From the NCBI GenBank assembly GCA_021521415.1, contig JAIQDT010003786.1, positions 62,001 to 126,000 of the forward strand: DNA of 64,000 bases. The letters are read 5' to 3'. The first letter of the stretch is position 1, and every line of letters starts with the position of its first letter. This DNA is from Bidens hawaiensis. Its lineage: Eukaryota > Streptophyta > Magnoliopsida > Asterales > Asteraceae. Below, in pieces: positions 56,045 to 64,000 of the stretch. The notes beneath the pieces are model-generated. The model saw only the letters and a program-made list of their open reading frames with translations. It searched no databases and had not been told where the DNA came from. Made by a program: the position numbers and the translations under genes.

Positions 56045-56620
56045 ATTACATAAGATTCTAATCAAATCTGGGAAAGTAATCGAATATGCATTCGATAAGA
56101 AAAGGCTTGATGGAAACATTTGTAAAGGGAAAAGTAATCGAATGGCAATTCGTTTAGAAAAGATTTATTCAGAAAACTTGTTAAGGACCATGTAATCGAA
56201 TGCTTATTCGATTTGAAAATAATAAGCAGTTCTAATCGAATTGAAGTTATAATCGAATCAAATCAAATCAAAATTCTAATCTAATCGAAACCCCATTCAA
56301 TTCGATTAGAATCTAATTCGAATAGATTATAAGTTTCAATTCGATTAGATTAATAAAAAGTTAAAACCTTTCATAACCTGGAGTTTGATCTAATCTTCTC
56401 ACATATCATTTTAATCGAATTGATATTAGATTAGATTAATACATGATTCGATTAGGTTGAACCTTCAATCGATTATACCAGTTTATACTTAACAGTTTTG
56501 AAACCAACAGTACCTTCAAATCTTGTCTAACTTACCATTCCATTCGATTACCTTTAACTTGTAATTTTTTTTGTTTTGATTTTCAAACATATTTGGATCT
56601 TAAACTCATTTGATTCGATT
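56045..56620 (+). repeat. TAATCGAAT/ATTCGATTA motif cluster before SIRE-1 ORF2
   Basis: More than 20 copies of the motif in both orientations, the same as in the gag leader at 33549-33850, ending about 200 bases before the first ORF2 homology. Confidence 0.88.
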
Positions 56621-56829
56621 ACTTCTTCCTTAAAACAGTTTTCACAAACCAACTTCAAACATGTCATTCAAAACATTGTAAAGTGCCATTTTAAATTTTA
56701 TTTTTTAATTTTAATTTTGTTTTCATTTTCGGTTTATCTCTTGTAGTATTTACTCTACTTAGGATATAGTCTTACTTTTGATACTCAGTTATCAACACTC
56801 ATGCTTTTATTGTGTATACTGTAGCATCA

Positions 56830-59800
56830 CAACAATTCGTGTTCCCTGGAGCTTCCAAGAAAAAGAAAGTTCAAAGTTTTTATTTCTATGATCAAGGGAC
56901 TACGGGAATGCCCTCTATCTTATGCCATACCCACTGATCTAGAGATTCATGATTCTTGGATTGAGAAGTTTTGGACGTAGGCTAAAACTGTAAAGAAGGG
57001 TACAGTGGGTATTTCAAAGGTGGATTGACATGATATTGTTGTAAATGAGGAGGTTATCCGTAGGCCTTTAAATATCAAGGATGATGTTAGTGATCCATTC
57101 TTGGCATCCTCAAAGGAAGAAATTGCGGGTTATCTTCTAGAGATTGGTTAAGATACTGAATGGGGCACATGTGAAAAGAGACATCTCCCTCATATTGGAA
57201 GCTTCTCGTGTTGCAAATTGCTTGTCATCACAGAAAGGAGGATTTGACAGGCTTAATGCTGACTGGGTTGGGGTTATGTTATGCTTGATGCACAAGAAGA
57301 AGTACAACTACTCAAGATTGTCCTTCAAGTACATGCAAATCAACGTACTTGCCAAGAAGAGAAGGATGATGTATCCTAGATTTGTTCAACTCATTCTGGA
57401 TGAGTTACTTCCAACCAATCCGATACCTGTATATCCTAAGGAAGTAAATGAAGAAGGGGAGGTTGTTGAACCATCTGAGCCTCATCATGTGAGGATGGTA
57501 CGACAATCTGTATTTAAAGCTATGGTCGAGCCGACAAGGAGGAGTGTGTATACGTATCAAGGAGTTGAGCCCGGGGTGAAATTCGGTCAGTTTGTTGAGA
57601 CCGAACCAGAAAGTGATGAAACTAAAGAAGAGGATGAAGGAGATAGTGGTGATGATGATGATCATGATGGTCATGATGATGATGGAGGAGATGATGAGGA
57701 AGAGCCCGTGTTTGACCCCGACACAAGTGAGGCTGAACAAGAGAGGGATGTGGAGGGTGAACACCGGTTAAAGAGAAAACACGACAAAGGAAAAAGAAAA
57801 GATGGAGAGTCCTCAAAGAAGCCTGCTGCTGCTACTGACACCGAGGAATAGGAGCCAGAGCGTCCGTTGAAGCGCGCAAAGAAGTCAAAAGACTCTAAGA
57901 AGTCTCCGTGTGCCAAGTTGCCTACTTTATAGGTACGTTTTCCTTCTACTGCAGCTATGATCAGTGAATCCCTAGCTTCCACAACTTTAACCACACAAAC
58001 CACCACCGAAGCTGACCTTCATATAGGATCACCCACCACGTTAGCCAAAACCATTGAGGCTCTTAAAGCTACACATATTAAGTTTACCAAAGCCTAAACT
58101 ACAACCTCATCACAAACCCAATCCAAGACTAAATCAAAATCTCCTTTCAAATCCCAACCAATAATCATTCTTAAGAAATCCCAATCCAAACCCAAATCAA
58201 AATCCCCATCACTTAGTGACAAACCCATTACACCACCCGAAACCTCACCAACCAGACTAGATGAGCCACTGCCCTCAATCTTAGAAAACTTACCCTTGAC
58301 TACCCAAGCCGAGACCGAACCAATAACCCAAGCCTTATCACCACCTAGGACACCATACTTATTACCTCACCCGCTTATCAATCCACTTCACCGATTAGAG
58401 GAACATCATTTTGGACCTCTACATTTACATCATCCATTCAAACACAAACCACCACAACGACATTAGCAACCACTACCAATCCTACAAGCCTACCCTTAGC
58501 CATACCTACATCCTTCCCAACCTTAACCTTAACCATGCTATTCCAACCACACCAAAATCAACCATATTAACCACACCTCCCTCAACTCAAAAGAGCCCTA
58601 TCATAGCAGCCACTCCCGTCTCAAGTGGCAAGTCGAAGAAGTCGCCAGTGTATCGAGACCCTATCCTTGATAGGATTAGAGCATAGGAGGAAGCAAATGA
58701 GAACAGAGCAAAACGTGAGCTCTTGTTGATCAAGTTTGTTAAAGATCAACAAGCAATAAATGAATAAGCGACGAGACAACGTGAAGCTCTGGCTGACAAA
58801 GTAGCTCGTTTAGAAGAAAATCGAGATCTTGACAGAGCTCGGACTGAAAGCCAACTAGGATGGATTGAGAATTTACAAAGAAGAATCAACAATCAACAAG
58901 AGTTAATTAAACAAAACTCTTTTCGAAACGCTGAACAACGTGATGAAATCGAAAGGCTTCAATCAAGAATCTCTGGGTCAGAGCATAGAGCATAATCTTC
59001 CCTCCTCCTCAAACTTTGCAAACAACTTTAGGAGGGAATTGGACTTTGACCGTGTGTGGATAGACTTTGAGCGTCTGGGCTCAAGAGATGGATTATTGGA
59101 GAGTGGATCCAGTTCTTCTAGGGACGTGGACAGACTGATGGTTGAAAGTGTCAGGCTGCGAAACATGATTGAGCATCTTGAAGGCGAAATTGAATATCAA
59201 CATGACTACAACAACAACCAGAACTATGTGAATGACTCTCTTGTAAACCGTTATCTCACTGTTATGGAGGTAATGCGTTTGACTGATGAAGATGTAAACA
59301 ATCTGAGGACTCATTTAATGGAGACTTTCCGAGGATTCCTACGAGCGAATGAGCCAAGGACTGCGCAGAGCAACGAACAAAGAACAACTCTTGCCAATCT
59401 AGTTGTTGATACCAAAAGGGTCAGAGCTAATGGTAATCTCCATGGATTCTTGTATGTGGGTGTGTCAGAGAAAGAGGTTGGTTGAAGTGGTTCAGGGGCA
59501 AAAGCTAACGTTGATGAGCCGATGAAGGTTTTCAGAACCGTAGTGAGCAATGAACTTGTAGTTACGATTGCCACCACAACTGGGCAGGTCAGTTCTACAA
59601 GTTCCCTACTTGTCGTACCTACTACGGGTGAACAAGTCAGTTCCCCTGCTACCACTGCTATGGTTCCTATTGTCCAACCACAACTTGCAGCTCAAGGAGG
59701 TAGTGGAGGTGATGGAAATGGTGACGATGATGATGAACCCGGTGATGATGATGATGACAATGAGGAAGATGATGAGAATGAGAATGATGAGAACGAGGAT

Positions 59801-60909
59801 GATGATGACGATGACCACGAGTATGATAGTTTCGATGAACATCGTGGTGGTGATGGTGGAAATAATGATGGCAGTGGTGATGGTGATGCCACTTGTGGAA
59901 ATAAGGCGGAGGAACAAGAGCCGCCAAGTGAAGCACAGAAAACCCGTGAGACTGACGCTGCAATCGAGGCTGAAATAGCCTCTGCTTTTAACGTTTATTC
60001 TTTTGCAGATACCAGCTCACCGGTTCAAGAAGCTTTGGAAGAAAATAATGACAGTGATGACGGAATAAACTACTCCCCTAACCCGAATACTCCGGTAAGG
60101 GTGACTGTAGAGCCAGCTCAAGAGCCCGTTATTGCTCCTTCTGCCAAGACCGCTACAGAGAAGTTAAGGAAGTGTATCAAATACTATAGCGTGAGCAGAA
60201 TCGCGAGTTTGAGACGGAGGTCGAAGCCGTTCCTTAATGACTCTCCAATCCTCTATGCACGACAACCTTCTTTTGACATGAAGGTGGGCCACTCGACGTG
60301 CAAATGGTGACTTGACATATCTTTCTTATGGAGATATGCACACCTCGTCCACTTTTGACATGAACTACTTCAGAAGGACTGTGGGTGGAGGAGAAGAGGA
60401 AGACAACTTGGAGGGATGGTTCAAAGGTTCCCGAAGCATGAATGGAGGAAAGACTACCGAAACTTCCCGTTGAATCCTGGGAGATCATTCAAGACAAAGG
60501 CAATCCCTTTACCGGCAAGAAGACAAAGGGATGGAGATACAAGATGCCTGAGGATCATGGAGAACCCATCATGCACGACATGCCTTTTGAATACAATCTT
60601 CTTTATGACTTCATCTCATGGGAGTTTGTCAACGAGAAAGGGGAGGTGATAATTCATTGTCGCAACATGCATCACCTCCGCTTTTTCGATGAGCACAAGC
60701 TATCGGGATTTGGAAAGGAAGATCTATTGAAGCTTTATGGATCTCCTTTGTGCACGGTTGAAGATGCGCGTAGGGACTGCACCAATGCTATCGTCGGGAA
60801 ATTCAACATATTTGTCCGTTTTCTTGTTGGAAAACAGCCATTTGATCACGACGAAGTGTTTAAGTACGAGTCCGAGTCCGAGTCTAACAGAACAAATACC
60901 AAAGACTAG
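56830..60909 (+). pseudogene. ORF2 of SIRE-1, broken
   Basis: Homology begins near 56920 (D-S-W-I-E-K-F-W, A-K-T-V-K-K-G, E-E-V-I-R). The frame 57144-57851 holds R-R-M-M-Y-P-R-F-V-Q-L-I-L and an Asp/Glu-rich run. Proline/Thr/Lys-rich text follows (57900-58680), then a coiled coil (about 58690-59300), a second Asp/Glu-rich run (59700-59900) and a C-terminal part (60442-60909) with D-K-G-N-P-F-T-G-K-K and F-V-N-E-K-G-E-V. Repeated stops and frameshifts. It is longer than the other two ORF2s because of expanded low-complexity segments. No membrane segment seen. Confidence 0.75.
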
Positions 60910-60917
60910 AGGGAGAT
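60905..60917 (+). promoter_or_regulatory. Polypurine tract of SIRE-1
   Basis: actagagggagat directly before the 3' LTR, a decayed version of the SIRE-2 tract. Confidence 0.8.
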
Positions 60918-61298
60918 TGTTAGGCTCATTTTGTATTTAGTTTTTCGTATTTGATTGTACTTTGTCGTTTATGTATGTTAGCTAGTCGTACTTTGTTTAT
61001 TTGTATGTTTGGGCCAAGGCCATGTAGTTTGGAGCCCATTGGGCCGTAAATAATGGAATGAATATGCATAAGTACAGACACTATAAATGGTGTGTGCATC
61101 TCATGCAAACTAACATTTTGTCAAATTCTTATCCTTATCTATACTAAAACTGTCTCTTCTCATCTTCCCTCACAGAAATAAACAATAACTAAACAAGATC
61201 CGAGATCTCAGTTCTCACTAGTGATTTCCGCTAGCTAGTGTAGAGGTTGATCCAAGTAGACTAGTGTTGTGTTGTTAGATCCGTCCAAAGGACCTACA
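60918..61298 (+). repeat. 3' LTR of SIRE-1
   Basis: TGTTAGGCTC...GACCTACA, collinear with 25733-26114. Confidence 0.88.
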
Positions 61299-62521
61299 AT
61301 TAATTAAGTAAATGATTACAAATAGAAAACAAAATGCTTAAAATTATATGAAGATTTTTTTATATATAAAAAACCAGTATTAACCTCAAGCGCACCACTT
61401 CTGTGACACCTCAGCTAGAAAGCCGAGATATTGAACTCGAGTTCAAAATATTTATCATCCTCTATCTTGTAATATTATGAACACTATGTCTGCTTTACAA
61501 CCTTTAAGAAAACAAAACAAGTTTCTAAGTTTCTAGCATACTGACTATTATGAATACAAATCTACAAATATACAATATGAACACCAAAGAGAACATGCTA
61601 GAAAGTTACCGTAACATGGATTCACGTTGTTTTGTGATATTGTACTTCCATTCTCCACACATAATTACTCACGGTGTAAATAAAAGAATACAAGTTGCAT
61701 TCAGACCCTAGTGTTATCAATACACAGGGTTACTACAGACTGACTATTATGAATACAAATCAATCACTAAATGACGTAGACCCCACCTAAACAATCAAAG
61801 TTAGAAGTCTATTCTGCTTACTTGGACACTATATATTGCGAACAAGCTTTGCACCATTTCTATGAACATAGTAAAACATATATTATTGGAATTAAGATAA
61901 AAATATACTAAAAAAATCATTCTACTGTGTTCCCGAGAGTTGAAAAGAGACTGGTATTTGATGAAATATAAACTAAATATTAAGGGCTGTTTTGCCATTA
62001 ATAGAAAGTATGGTTTAAGTTTAGTATGCCTATTTGTAAAGTCTAGGAGTCTGTAAGTAGTTATGTTAAAAAGTTAAAATTGTGTCGTATATAAACCCAA
62101 CGGTATATGTAAACAATCGATGTATGTTGGAACAAGATTTCTCAAATTAAAGCAACTATTAACTTTAAAAGGTTTTGTAATCAAGTTTTAAGCGTATTTT
62201 TCTTTGTTATCATAAAAGGTTTTGAGAATTATCTGATTCTTTCTTGAGAACTCATTCCGATTCATTTGATCAATTGACATATTTCCAAATAAGCGTAATA
62301 CATCGTTAGAAAAGCGATCAATGTTTACGTCTCAAAGTCTAAAATATATGTAATCACAGTGTATGAGGCTTGAACAAAGCAACGTAGATGTTAGATTGGT
62401 AGATTTGATATGAATGCGTGAAATTAACTTTAATTGATACGATTGAACAAAAAAAAAGACAATACTCAAAGAGGATTTTACTTTTTGTTTCTTGTTTTTC
62501 AATATTTTATATTTCTACTTG

Positions 62522-62523
<2 letters not shown>

Positions 62524-62597
<74 letters not shown>
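62524..62597. repeat. (AT)n microsatellite
   Basis: About 37 AT dinucleotides. Confidence 0.93.
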
Positions 62598-62601
<4 letters not shown>

Positions 62602-62839
62602 GAGTTGTGACTAGACCTAACATGTCCATCAATTTGGACAGAATGATACAATCAAAGAAACTATAGAACCAGTTGTTAAAAACTAAATCTAGTACAACGG
62701 AAATAGAATAGTGATTTTGTTAATTATGATTTGTATCACTATGAAGTTTATTCATACATACTACAAAATTAATTAATACATAATAAACAAAAAAAAACTA
62801 TAATGTACATGAAAGATTATGGAGTATAACCTAAACGTA

Positions 62840-62932
62840 TTTAAGATGTTAACCTTTTTATGGTCACCTAGCTATCGGGTCCGAGTTTAAGATGTTAAAC
62901 CTTTTTATGATAACCTAGCTATCGGGTCCGAG
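62840..62932. repeat. Tandem duplication, about 46-bp units
   Basis: Units 62840-62885 and 62886-62932 share tttaagatgtta(a)accttt and gctatcgggtccgag, with a few differences. They lie just past the host gene stop codon. Confidence 0.9.
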
Positions 62933-62985
62933 TTGAAATTTCACATCACTATACGCTTTAATCGATCTAATTCTTTATTGTGGAT

Positions 62986-63183
62986 TCAGTTATGTATCGG
63001 TGGTTTTCTCTTGGCTGGCGAATAATCCATTCCGGTTATGTCTATGACATCTGGATACCTCTCTGAGACCACTTCTGTCTTCTCATGTTTGGAAGATACC
63101 AATGTTGTTGAAAACGTTTCCTCCTTTTCAACTAGCTCACGAGCAAACTTTAGGGCGGTTTTCGGGTCTTTCTCATAGTTGAT
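62986..63183 (-). CDS. Last exon of an unidentified host gene (66 codons with stop)
   Basis: Minus-strand exon, open across its full 198 bases, ending P-P-I-H-N then TGA (plus-strand tca at 62986-62988). The acceptor is a clear cttatacag (complement of 63184-63192). It encodes a charged segment with K-D-P-K-T-A-L-K-F-A-R-E-L-V-E-K-E-E, then E-R-Y-P-D-V-I-D-I-T-G-M and a basic tail P-A-K-R-K-P-P. Unlike everything else in the window it has no stops and correct splice signals, so it is probably a living gene whose body lies to the right. I do not recognise the family. No membrane or catalytic motif is visible. Confidence 0.72.
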   Translation of the reverse strand: MNYEKDPKTALKFARELVEKEETFSTTLVSSKHEKTEVVSERYPDVIDITGMDYSPAKRKPPIHN

Positions 63184-63286
63184 CTGTATAAGAGAAATAA
63201 CATTATTAATTAATACAGAATTTTTTATTACTTCAATTACTTTTCTTTATATTTAGCTCATATCCAGAAAACATATATAGACTAAC
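63184..63286 (-). other. Intron of the host gene (103 bp)
   Basis: Donor gttagt and acceptor cttatacag on the minus strand. AT-rich with a typical T-rich stretch before the acceptor. Removing it joins two open exons in phase. Confidence 0.72.
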
Positions 63287-63351
63287 CTTGTCATTGGTGG
63301 TGGTAAAGCTTGAAGATGTCATTTTTGCCTTAAGTTTTCTATTAATTATTC
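63287..63351 (-). CDS. Penultimate exon of the host gene
   Basis: 65 bases between the acceptor aatttgcag (complement of 63352-63360) and donor gttagt. After two bases of a split codon it reads I-I-N-R-K-L-K-A-K-M-T-S-S-S-F and ends T-N-D-K exactly at the splice site, in phase with the last exon. Basic and Ser/Thr-rich. Upstream exons would lie to the right, beyond the SINE-like and RTE inserts, probably outside the window. Confidence 0.65.
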
Positions 63352-63420
63352 CTGCAAATTAAAAAAATAACAAATTGCTTAATGATAGAGAGCATTTAGC
63401 TTTATTTTCTAATTATTTAT

Positions 63421-63560
63421 AACTATTACATATTGAGTGTTCTTGGGTTGATGGCCCAGTGGGAGAGATAATGTCTCTTAAACACCTAAAGTCCCAGGTT
63501 CGAATCCCAGGAAGTAAAAAAATATTTGCCTTAAAAAAAAACTATTATGGATCGAGTGTT
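63421..63560 (+). mobile_element. Short tRNA-derived SINE-like insert with about 21-bp TSD
   Basis: The body at 63442-63539 has an A-box-like atggcccagtggg (63451-63463), a B box ggttcgaatcc (63497-63507) about 35 bases on, and an A-rich end. The flanks 63421-63441 and 63540-63560 both read aactatta......gagtgtt and match at about 17 of 21 positions, as expected for LINE-mediated insertion. At 98 bp it is shorter than typical plant SINEs. It probably lies in an intron of the host gene. Confidence 0.65.
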
Positions 63561-63589
63561 TAATTTGGAGAAATCATTCATTCATTTAT

Positions 63590-63835
63590 CATCGTACTCA
63601 GTATATCTCACCAATAGCAAAGCTATGGTAGGGTCTGAGGAGGGTAAGATGTAAACAGCCTTACCTCTACCCCATAGGGGATAGAGAGGCTGCTTCCGGT
63701 GAGACCCCCGGCTCGATAGCAGTTTTGCATCAAGCCTTGGACATAAGGCACATAGCACTCAATCATCGAGTCACCGGCTGATTGGTGCATGTACCATTGT
63801 CTTTCAGCTATCAACACCACCACATGATGCCTGAT
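63590..63835 (-). mobile_element. 3' tail of an RTE LINE (or a SINE sharing it), minus strand
   Basis: On the minus strand it has ccgggggtctcaccggaagc, gggtagaggtaaggctg and accctcctcagaccctac, then a GAT-rich end. This is homologous to the 3' tail of the LINE at 24375-24515. No RT coding remains, so it is 5'-truncated or a SINE borrowing the tail. Confidence 0.75.
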
Positions 63836-64000
63836 TAACCTTCCGCCACTTTTAACGTTATTTTCACGAGATTAGTAAAATAACGTCAAAATTAGTGCAA
63901 TTTCAGTTTTGTCCACCCGAGGGTTCACACGTATATGCATTATTTGTGCGCACCGCAAGCAGGCCGAAAGAGATCTGTCAATTATTATATCTCATTTCAT
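63836..64000. other. Unassigned end of window
   Basis: No feature recognised. May continue the RTE-related insert or an intron of the host gene. Confidence 0.4.

Larger units (their letters stand above)
25733..61298 (+). mobile_element. SIRE-1: old SIRE/Maximus-type copia element carrying all nested insertions
   Basis: LTRs at 25733-26114 (382 bp) and 60918-61298 (381 bp) are homologous, TGTTAGGC...CCTACA. A primer site follows the first and a polypurine tract precedes the second. Between them, in order: leader, gag with two zinc-knuckle remnants, protease, integrase, an RT fragment, a spacer with internal TATA box, and ORF2. Removing the gypsy LTR block and SIRE-2 leaves about 12 kb, the normal size of SIRE elements. 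Flanking pentamers are ACCAA and ATTAA, consistent with a TSD changed by two C-to-T transitions. All coding parts are broken. Confidence 0.88.
61299..62985. other. Intergenic DNA downstream of the host gene
   Basis: AT-rich. Contains repeated 'actgactattatgaatacaaatc' fragments (61540-61562, 61738-61760), the AT microsatellite at 62524 and the tandem pair at 62840-62932. No coding sequence. The part nearest 62985 is probably the 3' UTR and terminator of the host gene. Confidence 0.5.

Noticed and set aside
59568..59978. Met-rich plus-strand frame and His/Ser/Ile-rich minus-strand frames
   Set aside because: All are shadows of the GATGATGAT Asp/Glu-rich run in SIRE-1 ORF2.
53281..61298. Treating the right-hand pol and ORF2 as a third, separate SIRE element
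   Set aside because: The protease begins exactly at the SIRE-2 TSD and continues the gag broken at 37168, and its LTR pairs with 25733-26114, so it is the other half of SIRE-1.
63450..63515. A functional tRNA gene from the A and B boxes
   Set aside because: No acceptor-stem pairing or anticodon loop can be folded, and the A-rich tail and TSD point to a SINE-like insert.

Overview
This is plant nuclear DNA made almost entirely of nested transposable elements. The evidence is several Ty1/copia and Ty3/gypsy LTR retrotransposons primed by a TGGTATCAGAGC-type site, an RTE-type LINE, a Helitron, a CACTA transposon, MITEs, and GT-AG introns in the one host gene. The mix of long-leader SIRE-type copia elements and chromodomain gypsy elements suits a large-genome eudicot, possibly Asteraceae. 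That taxonomic guess is weak. All boundaries, repeats and target-site duplications (TSDs) below were read by eye.

Layout, left part. 1-4095: the end of a gypsy polyprotein with its 3' LTR (239-2515), then part of a second gypsy-type LTR carrying a 0.6-kb tandem duplication. 4096-5772: degenerate repeats and featureless DNA. 5778-7524: a solo LTR with TSD CACCC. 7689-18506: an old non-autonomous copia-type element on the minus strand (TSD AATAG). It was split by a younger minus-strand copia element (8948-16349, TSD CGTCC/CATCC), and its right LTR was split by a Helitron (about 17217-18064). 19694-20420: a fold-back element between TA microsatellites. 21149-24515: a decayed RTE LINE.

Layout, right part. 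25733-61298 is one old SIRE-type copia element on the plus strand (here SIRE-1), expanded from about 12 kb to 35.6 kb by insertions. Its leader holds a minus-strand gypsy LTR (26257-33232), which holds a young minus-strand copia-type element (element A, 28692-33062, TSD GACGT). Its gag-pol is split by a second SIRE element (SIRE-2, 37174-53280, TSD GTCTC). SIRE-2's gag is split by a CACTA transposon (39987-43450, TSD ATT), which contains a MITE (42601-42839). At the right edge (62986-63351) are the last two exons of a minus-strand host gene, followed by a short SINE-like insert (63442-63539) and an RTE 3' tail.

Most interesting pattern. SIRE-1, SIRE-2 and element A all carry homologues of the same extra ORF ('ORF2'), with an N-terminal domain containing M-Y-P-R-F-[LV]-Q, an acidic/low-complexity and coiled-coil middle, and a conserved C-terminal domain. 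Element A has ORF2 and no gag-pol, yet its LTRs are about 99% identical. In both SIREs ORF2 has its own TATAAATA box and gene-like leader. Each SIRE also carries an element-specific short motif cluster twice, once before gag and once before ORF2: TAATCGAAT/ATTCGATTA in SIRE-1 and GTTCTCGGTCAA in SIRE-2. Element A has a third motif family (AGGCGAAGTT and its complement) in its U3 and leader. This looks like an ORF2 expression module with matched cis elements, and it is the best candidate for something undescribed.
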